A model generated the notes under the pieces. It was not told the origin of the DNA. It searched no databases and saw nothing but the letters and a program-made list of their open reading frames with translations. From JBNKFQ01 sp050289385 (GTDB lineage Bacteria; Pseudomonadota; Gammaproteobacteria; Pseudomonadales; Porticoccaceae), in NCBI GenBank assembly GCA_050289385.1, contig JBNKFQ010000121.1:1-23715 (forward strand): a stretch of DNA of 23,715 nt, written 5' to 3'. This document shows positions 1-6,107 of this stretch, in pieces. The position numbers were made by a program, and so were the translations under genes. Numbering within the stretch: position 1 is the first letter of the stretch; each line of letters begins with the position of its first letter.

Positions 1-351
1 ATGCAGGGGGGGGAGATTTTTGTTCCAAAGATTCCTTCTATGTATATGGCCGAGCTGGCAAATGCAATTGCACCTGACCTGCCCCATAAAATTGTGGGGA
101 TACGCCCTGGTGAAAAGCTACACGAAATTATGTGTCCTGCCGACGATAGTCACTTAACTCTTGAATTTGATGACCATTATGTGATTTGTCCCACCATCCA
201 GTTTGCCCATAAGTCGGACTTTAGGGAAAACAGGCTTTGTGAAAGAGGGAGGGCGGTTGAACAAGGATTTGAATATAATTCAGGTAACAATACCAACTGG
301 TTAAACCATGAAGGGTTGCTGGAAATGATGTCTGAAACGAACCCCGCGTGA
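1..351 (+). CDS. pseB: UDP-GlcNAc 4,6-dehydratase (inverting), C-terminal part, 5' end outside window
   Basis: PseB is a cytoplasmic short-chain dehydrogenase. It converts UDP-GlcNAc to UDP-2-acetamido-2,6-dideoxy-beta-L-arabino-hexos-4-ulose, the first step to CMP-pseudaminic acid. Only the last 116 residues are visible. They contain the family's C-terminal hallmarks GGEIFVPKIPSM and GIRPGEKLHEIM, followed by a segment resembling the usual tail (FDDHYVICPTIQF). The frame is open from base 1, and the ATG there encodes an internal Met of the family rather than the start. The next gene, pseC, begins 8 bp after the stop, so the two form one operon. A run of eight G residues at 6-13 encodes the Gly-Gly of GGEIF; it is a potential slippage site. 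Family assignment is strong because the order of the neighbouring genes is the standard Pse order. Confidence 0.9.
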   Translation: MQGGEIFVPKIPSMYMAELANAIAPDLPHKIVGIRPGEKLHEIMCPADDSHLTLEFDDHYVICPTIQFAHKSDFRENRLCERGRAVEQGFEYNSGNNTNWLNHEGLLEMMSETNPA

Positions 352-359
352 GTTAATAT

Positions 360-1517
360 ATGATTCCATATGGAAAGCAGAATATATCACAACAAGATGT
401 TAACGCTGTGCTTGAGGTTCTTGAGTCAGATTTTTTGACGCAAGGACCAAAGGTTCCACTTTTTGAAAAAGCAATAGCTAACTATTGTGGGGCTGATCAT
501 GCATTGGCAGTGAATAGCGCTACATCAGCTTTGCATATTGCATGTCTTGCGCTTGGGTTGGGGAAAGGAGATATTCTTTGGACGTCTCCTGTCACTTTTG
601 TAGCGTCGGCCAATTGTGCTTTGTATTGTGGGGCAGATATCGACTTCGTTGATATTGATGATAAAACCTACAACATGTGTGCAGAAAAACTTGAGGAAAA
701 ATTGGTCCAGGCGAGGAAGCAAAATCGGTTGCCGAAAGTGGTTATTCCTGTTCACTTGGCAGGGCAATCTTGTGATATGAAACGCATACACGAGTTAAGC
801 CTGGAGTATGGATTCAGTATTATTGAAGACGCGTCTCATGCCATCGGTGCAAGATACCTCAATGAACCGGTGGGTGGGTGCAGGTACTCCGATATTACAG
901 TGTTTAGCTTCCATCCGGTAAAGATTATTACTACAGCGGAGGGTGGTGTGGCTACAACTCGCTCACCTGAGCTGGCGCAAAAGATGAACCTTTTGCGTTC
1001 ACATGGTATTACTCGTGATCCTGAACAAATGGAAAATTCCCCGACTGGTGGTTGGTATTATGAGCAGGTAGCCCTCGGCTTTAACTACAGAATGACTGAG
1101 ATGCAAGCCGCTCTTGGTATCAGCCAAATGAATCGGCTTGATGAGTTCATTTTAAAGCGTCATAGCCTGGCTAAACGATATAGTGAGCTTTTGACATCCT
1201 TGCCTTTGGTGCTTCCGTTCCAGTCGCCTGACAGTTACTCCGCGTTACACTTGTATCCGATTCAGATTGATATAGATTCTTCGAGCCAGTCTCGCGCGGA
1301 TGCATTTACAAAGTTAAGGGCTTTGGAAATCGGCGTCAACGTCCACTACATCCCCGTACACACACAGCCTTACTACGCATCGCTCGGCTTCAAGTGGGGG
1401 GACTTCCCTGTTGCTGAGGCTTATTACCGGCAGGCTATTAGTATTCCGCTTTACTTTGGTATGAGCATTGAAGATCAGGATACGGTGGTCAATGCCTTGA
1501 AGCAGGTGCTGATGTGA
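360..1517 (+). CDS. pseC: UDP-4-amino-4,6-dideoxy-N-acetyl-beta-L-altrosamine transaminase
   Basis: PseC is a PLP-dependent aminotransferase of the DegT/DnrJ/EryC1 family. It transfers an amino group from glutamate to C4 of the PseB product. The protein has 385 residues, a normal length. Visible family features are the substrate loop TQGP (27-30), VNSATSALHIA (51-61), the PLP-binding aspartate in EDASH (D157), and the PLP-lysine motif SFHPVK (183-188, K188) followed by TTAEGG. GFNYRMTEMQAALG near residue 240 is also typical. The start is the first ATG after pseB, 8 bp from its stop. Its stop TGA overlaps the GTG start of pseF (GTGA), suggesting coupled translation. The 5' half is AT-rich compared with the following gene. 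Confidence 0.93.
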   Translation: MIPYGKQNISQQDVNAVLEVLESDFLTQGPKVPLFEKAIANYCGADHALAVNSATSALHIACLALGLGKGDILWTSPVTFVASANCALYCGADIDFVDIDDKTYNMCAEKLEEKLVQARKQNRLPKVVIPVHLAGQSCDMKRIHELSLEYGFSIIEDASHAIGARYLNEPVGGCRYSDITVFSFHPVKIITTAEGGVATTRSPELAQKMNLLRSHGITRDPEQMENSPTGGWYYEQVALGFNYRMTEMQAALGISQMNRLDEFILKRHSLAKRYSELLTSLPLVLPFQSPDSYSALHLYPIQIDIDSSSQSRADAFTKLRALEIGVNVHYIPVHTQPYYASLGFKWGDFPVAEAYYRQAISIPLYFGMSIEDQDTVVNALKQVLM

Positions 1518-2206
1518 AGATATGTGTTATTCCTGCTCGTGGTGGCAGTAAAAGAATACCGCGCAAGAACATAAAACCATTTTGTGGCAAACCAATGATC
1601 GCCTGGTCGATAGAAGCAGCGAGGGCAAGTGGTTGTTTCGACCGAATATTGGTCTCCACCGATGATGCTGAAATCACTGATGTGGCAAGGCACTATGATG
1701 CCGAAGTGCCGTTTTTGCGCCCCGAAGCGCTTGCTGATGACTATGCAGGAACTACTCAGGTGATTCGGCATGCGGTGGAGTGGTTTTTCGCCGATGGTCA
1801 GTCGCCAAATCTGGTGTGCTGCCTCTATGCCACGGCACCTTTCGTGCAGCCGGGAGACTTAAGGACTGGACTGGAAAAGCTGACCGCTAACGACTGTGAT
1901 TATGTTTATTCGGTAACCAGCTACGCCTTCCCGATTCAGCGGGCAATTCGAATTACCGAAGAGGAAAGGGTGGATATGTTCCAGCCCGAGCATTTCCATA
2001 CTCGTTCTCAGGATTTGGAAGAGGCGTATCACGATGCGGGTCAATTTTACTGGGGTACGGCAGATGCATGGGTGCGGGAGGTGCCACTGTTTTCCCATTC
2101 CGCGATGCCCTTGATACTGCCCCGTCACCGGGTTCAGGATATCGATACGCCGGAAGACTGGCGGCGCGCCGAGTGTCTGTTCAAGGTATTGCAGGCTGGG
2201 AGTTGA
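1514..2206 (+). CDS. pseF: Pseudaminic acid cytidylyltransferase
   Basis: PseF activates pseudaminic acid with CTP to give CMP-pseudaminic acid, the donor for glycosyltransferases; it is a CMP-sialate synthetase-like enzyme. The 230-residue protein begins with the nucleotide-binding signature IPARGGSKRIPRKNIK (residues 6-21). It also contains GKPMIAWSIEAA, VSTDD, LYATAPFVQPGDL and the C-terminal DIDTPEDW, all characteristic of the family. The start is GTG at 1514, which overlaps the pseC stop by 4 bp; the signature motif begins only six residues in, so no later start fits. In the biochemical pathway this is the last step, but here the gene precedes pseG, as in many Pse operons. The reading frame is visibly richer in G+C than pseC, pseI and the formyltransferase-like gene. 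Confidence 0.93.
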   Translation: MKICVIPARGGSKRIPRKNIKPFCGKPMIAWSIEAARASGCFDRILVSTDDAEITDVARHYDAEVPFLRPEALADDYAGTTQVIRHAVEWFFADGQSPNLVCCLYATAPFVQPGDLRTGLEKLTANDCDYVYSVTSYAFPIQRAIRITEEERVDMFQPEHFHTRSQDLEEAYHDAGQFYWGTADAWVREVPLFSHSAMPLILPRHRVQDIDTPEDWRRAECLFKVLQAGS

Positions 2207-2210
2207 GCCG

Positions 2211-3320
2211 ATGCGAGTAATGTTTCGCTCAGACGCCTCGGTGGAGATAGGTACCGGCCATGTAATGCGTTGCCTGACGCTCGCCGATGCTCTGAAAGCC
2301 GCCGGAGCTGAGTGCCATTTTGTCTGCCGTGCCCATGTCGGTCACCTGCTGGAGCGGATCCGTCAGCAGGGCCACCAAGTCCATGAATTACCCGCTGAGC
2401 TGATCAGTGTGCAGCCAGGGCAGGTTGCTGAAGCATCATTGCCAGCTCATGCCCATTGGTTGGGGGCTGATTGGCAGTGTGATGCTCGACAAACTATGGA
2501 GATCGCCCGGCAGATCGCTCCCGATTGGCTGGTGGTTGATCATTATGCGCTGGATGCGCATTGGGAATCGGCGCTCAGATTGGTGGTGGGTAAGATTTTG
2601 GTGATTGATGACCTTGGTGATAGGCTACATGTTTGTGACTTGCTGTTGGATCAGACCCATGGCTGCGAACAATCTGTTTATCGCCCATTGGTGCCTGCTC
2701 AGTGCAAGTTTTTGCTTGGGACGGATTACGCACTGTTGAGACCGGAATTTCGCGACTGGAGGGATTTTAGCTTGCGTCGTCGGCGTTCGCCCGTATTGAA
2801 ACGAATTCTAGTGAGCTTGGGAGGAATGGATAAGGAAAACCATACCTGCCGTGTGCTTGAGTCGCTGAAACAGTGCGACTTGCCAAAAGATGCACACATC
2901 ACGGTAGTGATGGGATCGGCGGCACCTTGGCTGGATAGCGTTAGAGAAAAAACAGGAAGTATGCCGTGGTCTACGGAGGTTCACGTCAACGTGTCAAATA
3001 TGGCTCAGTTGATGGCAGAAAGCGACTTCTGCGTTGGTGCTGCAGGCAGTACAACTTGGGAGCGTTGTGCGCTTGGCATTCCAGCAATTGTCATCATTTT
3101 GGCAGATAATCAAAGGAAAATTGCTCAAGCGTTAAAGATGTCAGGTGCTGCTATACTGATTGACGAATATAAGCGCTTTGATGAAAACGGATTTTTTGAT
3201 GCTTTACGAAAAGTTATGAGCGATACATCAAGTTTGTATAAAATGAGCTTAATTGCGCGAGAAATATGCGATGGTGCTGGCACCAGCAAAGTGGCGAAAA
3301 TTATGTTTGAGAAAGACTGA
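2211..3320 (+). CDS. pseG: UDP-2,4-diacetamido-2,4,6-trideoxy-beta-L-altropyranose hydrolase
   Basis: PseG is a GT-B-fold nucleotide-sugar hydrolase. It removes UDP from the N-acylated altrose intermediate to release the free sugar for PseI. The N-terminus FRSDASVEIGTGHVMRC matches the family; His17 in GTGHVMRC corresponds to the catalytic His17 described for Campylobacter PseG. The C-terminal nucleotide-binding region MAESDFCVGAAGSTTWERC is intact. At 369 residues it is of ordinary length with no fused acetyltransferase domain, so it does not supply the missing PseH activity. A GGGAG ribosome-binding site lies upstream, and the start is 4 bp after pseF. Base composition drops sharply along the gene: by hand count, line 2281-2340 has 37 G/C of 60 and line 3181-3240 has 18 of 60. 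This suggests mosaic ancestry. Confidence 0.92.
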   Translation: MRVMFRSDASVEIGTGHVMRCLTLADALKAAGAECHFVCRAHVGHLLERIRQQGHQVHELPAELISVQPGQVAEASLPAHAHWLGADWQCDARQTMEIARQIAPDWLVVDHYALDAHWESALRLVVGKILVIDDLGDRLHVCDLLLDQTHGCEQSVYRPLVPAQCKFLLGTDYALLRPEFRDWRDFSLRRRRSPVLKRILVSLGGMDKENHTCRVLESLKQCDLPKDAHITVVMGSAAPWLDSVREKTGSMPWSTEVHVNVSNMAQLMAESDFCVGAAGSTTWERCALGIPAIVIILADNQRKIAQALKMSGAAILIDEYKRFDENGFFDALRKVMSDTSSLYKMSLIAREICDGAGTSKVAKIMFEKD

Positions 3321-3961
3321 TGAAAATTTCGATTCTCTGTTCTTCAAAATTACATCCCGTGTATCCATTCTTAGAACAATGGGTTGCGCGACGTAGTGGG
3401 GAACATAATGTAGAACTTGTTAGCAGTGTAGAACAGCTTAGTGGAGGGGACGTATTATTTTTGGTGTCTTGCAGCGAAGTTGTTGCGAGGAGTGTGCGAG
3501 GTTTATACAAAAGTACACTAGTCATTCATGCAAGCGATTTACCTAAAGGTAGAGGCTGGAGTCCTCATATATGGCAGATACTTGAAGGTAAAAATAGCAT
3601 AATAGTTACGCTGTTGGAGGCAGAAGATAAAATTGATACGGGTGCAATCTGGCATCAATTGCAATTGCTTTTGCAAGGTCACGAACTCTATGATGAAATA
3701 AATGCACTATTGTTTAATGTGGAATTGCAGCTAATGGACTACGCGGTGGAAAATTGGGGGCAGGTAGTTCCTCGCCAACAAAATACCAAGGTAATGTCTT
3801 CATTTTATAGGCGTCGAACACCTGATGACAGTGAGATAGATCCAGATAGGTCTCTGAAGGAGGTCTTTAATAACTTGAGAGTGGCTGATAATCGGCGGTT
3901 CCCTGCTTTTTTTTACCTTAAGGGAAAGAAATACGTTGTGAAGCTTGAAAAGGTTGATTGA
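3320..3961 (+). CDS. Formyltransferase-like protein of the pseudaminic acid operon
   Basis: This 213-residue protein resembles the formyl-THF-dependent formyltransferase fold (Fmt, ArnA N-domain). The core HASDLPKGRGWSPHIWQILEG (starting at His70) parallels the HGSLLPxxRG loop of Fmt. Asp106 in KIDTG lies 36 residues after His70, the same spacing as the catalytic His108 and Asp144 of E. coli Fmt. The position of the catalytic Asn106 of Fmt is valine (V68) here, a notable departure. The C-terminus SEIDPDRSL...NRRFPAFFYLKGKKY resembles formyltransferase C-terminal segments. It overlaps the pseG stop (TGATG) and lies 17 bp before pseI, exactly among the Pse enzymes, while no GNAT-type PseH is present. 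Inference: it N-acylates, probably N-formylates, the 4-amino group of the UDP-altrose intermediate, leading to 7-N-formyl pseudaminic acid. The formyl donor and activity are unproven. Confidence 0.82.
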   Translation: MKISILCSSKLHPVYPFLEQWVARRSGEHNVELVSSVEQLSGGDVLFLVSCSEVVARSVRGLYKSTLVIHASDLPKGRGWSPHIWQILEGKNSIIVTLLEAEDKIDTGAIWHQLQLLLQGHELYDEINALLFNVELQLMDYAVENWGQVVPRQQNTKVMSSFYRRRTPDDSEIDPDRSLKEVFNNLRVADNRRFPAFFYLKGKKYVVKLEKVD

Positions 3962-3978
3962 AATGGGTGGGTTAAAGT

Positions 3979-5016
3979 ATGAAAATCGAGGGGAGAGAAA
4001 TAGGCCCGGGTTTTTCACCATACGTAATAGCTGAATTATCGGCTAACCATAATGGTGATATAGAAAATGGGTTTAAGATTATTGAAGTTGCCAAAGAAGC
4101 GGGTGCGGATGCAATAAAAATTCAAACCTATCGGCCTGATACTATTACACTTAATTCGAATAAACCTGATTTTCAAATTGAGGATGGTTTGTGGGGTGGT
4201 AAGTCTCTCTATGAATTATATGAGTGGGCCCACACGCCTTGGGATTGGCATAAACAGTTCTTCGAGTATGCTCGCGAAATTGGCATCACTATTTTCAGTT
4301 CTCCCTTTGATAACACCGCTGTTGACCTGTTAGAGGATTTGGGTGCCCCTGCATATAAGATTGCTTCATTTGAAGCAGTAGATTTACCATTAATTAAATA
4401 TGTGGCAGGGACCGGGAAGCCGTTGATTATATCAACTGGTATGGCTGATGAAAACGAAATTTCCGAAGCCGTCCTGGCGGCTCGTGACGCAGGTTGTAAA
4501 GAACTGGCGATACTGCATTGTGTTAGTGGTTACCCCGCTCCAGCATCGGATTACAACCTCAAGACAATCGCCGATATGCAAGAGCGCTTTGGTCTTGTAA
4601 CAGGACTGTCAGATCATACGTTAGATAACACGACAGCAATTACAGCAGTTGCTTTAGGGGCAAGTATAATAGAAAAGCATGTAACGCTTGATAGGAGTGG
4701 GGGTGGGCCTGATGATAGTTTTTCTTTGGAACCAGAAGGGCTAAAGCAGCTTTGTTTGGGAGCCAAAACTGCTTGGCAAGCACTGGGGGAAGTTAACTAC
4801 GGTCGTAAGTCAAGTGAAATGGACAACGTCAAATTCAGGCGTTCGCTGTATTTTGTCAAAGAGATGAAGGCGGGAGAGATTATTACATCAGACTGTGTGC
4901 GAAGCGTAAGGCCCGGTTTTGGGTTACCACCCAAAGAATTAGATAATATATTAGGCAGAAAAGTTGTGAGGGACATTGAATTTGCTTCGGCAGTGCATCG
5001 AGAGGACTTGTCTTGA
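3979..5016 (+). CDS. pseI: Pseudaminic acid synthase
   Basis: PseI condenses phosphoenolpyruvate with the 6-deoxy-2,4-diacylamido-L-altrose released by PseG to form pseudaminic acid; it belongs to the NeuB family. The 345-residue protein has the NeuB TIM-barrel signature ELSANHNGD (about 19-27), GADAIKIQTY (46-55), the SSPFD segment, LSDHT and EKHVTLDR. It ends with a SAF (antifreeze-like) domain from about residue 280, including RSLYFVKEMKAGEII and VRPGFGLPP. These distinguish it as a full-length two-domain enzyme. The start ATG at 3979 is 17 bp after the preceding stop, with a GGTGGG-like ribosome-binding site. PseI rather than NeuB or LegI is favoured by the surrounding pseBCFG genes. This appears to be the last gene of the Pse block. 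Confidence 0.93.
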   Translation: MKIEGREIGPGFSPYVIAELSANHNGDIENGFKIIEVAKEAGADAIKIQTYRPDTITLNSNKPDFQIEDGLWGGKSLYELYEWAHTPWDWHKQFFEYAREIGITIFSSPFDNTAVDLLEDLGAPAYKIASFEAVDLPLIKYVAGTGKPLIISTGMADENEISEAVLAARDAGCKELAILHCVSGYPAPASDYNLKTIADMQERFGLVTGLSDHTLDNTTAITAVALGASIIEKHVTLDRSGGGPDDSFSLEPEGLKQLCLGAKTAWQALGEVNYGRKSSEMDNVKFRRSLYFVKEMKAGEIITSDCVRSVRPGFGLPPKELDNILGRKVVRDIEFASAVHREDLS

Positions 5017-5017
5017 T

Positions 5018-5092
5018 ATGCCTTTGAGGTCAGAACTATCACGACTGTATTTTGGGCAACCCAGAAATACAATTGGCTATGAATGTTACTGA
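5018..5092 (+). other. Very short ORF with a good ribosome-binding site at the start of the kinase gene
   Basis: An ATG at 5018 preceded by AGAGGA (5001-5006) opens a 24-codon frame that ends in TGA at 5090-5092. It overlaps, in another frame, the candidate starts TTG 5052 and ATG 5079 of the kinase gene, which lack a clear Shine-Dalgarno sequence. It may be a coupling leader, the original start of the kinase separated by a frameshift, or chance. The peptide itself has no recognisable features. Confidence 0.2.
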
Positions 5093-6107
5093 GACCCTCG
5101 AGCCGTCCAGGTTCGACGTCAACCATGTCATCGCACAAATTTTGCCGGAATTGGACATATTGCCTTTGGAAAACCCTGTCTGGCGAGTAGAAAAACCCAG
5201 GGTAAAGATTCGTACTGGCTCACTTTTCAAATTGGAAAACCTGAATGACGGTCAACTTTTTGCACTGAAAACTTATCAGAGTACAAAGAAAGCTGAGATA
5301 CAATATCAGCTATTGCAGGAATCTCTGCAACGCATGGGTCAAGATACTTATACTGTGCCACGTCCCTGGGCAGTAGCGGAAAAGCGCCCGGCTTTATTGT
5401 TTGAGTGGTTGTCTGGCAAGACGCTGGATACTTTATTGTGGTTAAACACTTTTCAATCATCCAAAAGACTTGTTTTGATTGATGCTGCTGGTCGTTGGTT
5501 GCGTGCATTTCATGATGCGTGGGGTCGACAATTACAGCCGCTGGATTTGCAGGCGGAATCGAGCAGGATCGATAGAACACTTATTAAACATTCTGATATA
5601 GAAACTACATTGTTAAGAGATTCACTATATATCAAAGCGCGGAAAGTCATGCAGCGGTTCGCTACTTCAGCACCAGAAACCATATTGATACCCGCTTCAG
5701 TTCCTCACGGTGATTTTACTCCGACAAATATCATGATGAGTAAGAGTAGGGACAAGGTTTACGGGATTGATTTAACCGCTTCACGAAACGTGATGCTACC
5801 AGTTACCAGGGATATTACACGGTTTTTAACCTATTTAGCTGTTCGCCGTATGACGGTGGCCAAATTTGATATGGGCACCAGTTATAGCAAAGAGGCAAAA
5901 GAATTTTTAGATGCTTATGACCCCAATATGCAAGTTCAGCAAGAATTGTTTATTTTTTTACACTTGTGTGAAGTACTGCGGCGATGGGCGAGCCGCTTGG
6001 GCATGGCGTTTCAGGCTGGTGGTAGAAACTTGTGGCGCGACTGTGAAATACGTCGCTTGCGGGTGTTAGCAACCCATTTGACGGTGGAGCTTGACCGATG
6101 CGCGTAA
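5079..6107 (+). CDS. Aminoglycoside phosphotransferase-fold (APH/choline-kinase-like) kinase, substrate unknown
   Basis: The product (342 residues from ATG 5079) shows the key residues of the protein-kinase-like APH fold: a candidate ATP-binding lysine in ALKTY (K64), the Brenner motif HGDFTPTN (210-217; catalytic Asp212 and Asn217), and a metal-binding aspartate in YGIDLT (D231). An AAGRWLRAFHDAW segment before it is typical of small-molecule kinases. No transmembrane segment is seen. The start is uncertain: TTG at 5052 would add nine residues, and neither start has a clear ribosome-binding site, whereas ATG 5018 in another frame does. The end overlaps kpsC by 10 bp, so it is coupled to capsule primer synthesis. 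Plausible substrates are a sugar, Kdo or a lipid-linked glycan, but nothing in the sequence decides this. Drug resistance is not implied by the fold or context. Confidence 0.8.
   Translation: MNVTETLEPSRFDVNHVIAQILPELDILPLENPVWRVEKPRVKIRTGSLFKLENLNDGQLFALKTYQSTKKAEIQYQLLQESLQRMGQDTYTVPRPWAVAEKRPALLFEWLSGKTLDTLLWLNTFQSSKRLVLIDAAGRWLRAFHDAWGRQLQPLDLQAESSRIDRTLIKHSDIETTLLRDSLYIKARKVMQRFATSAPETILIPASVPHGDFTPTNIMMSKSRDKVYGIDLTASRNVMLPVTRDITRFLTYLAVRRMTVAKFDMGTSYSKEAKEFLDAYDPNMQVQQELFIFLHLCEVLRRWASRLGMAFQAGGRNLWRDCEIRRLRVLATHLTVELDRCA

Noticed and set aside
3907..3914. T8 tract in the formyltransferase-like gene as a phase-variation site
   Set aside because: It lies close to the C-terminus within an AT-rich gene and encodes the conserved FPAFFY segment; T-runs of this length are expected at this composition.
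5079..6107. Aminoglycoside resistance gene
   Set aside because: Only the general APH kinase fold is visible; the position between pse and kpsC genes points to glycan metabolism, and nothing indicates antibiotic specificity.
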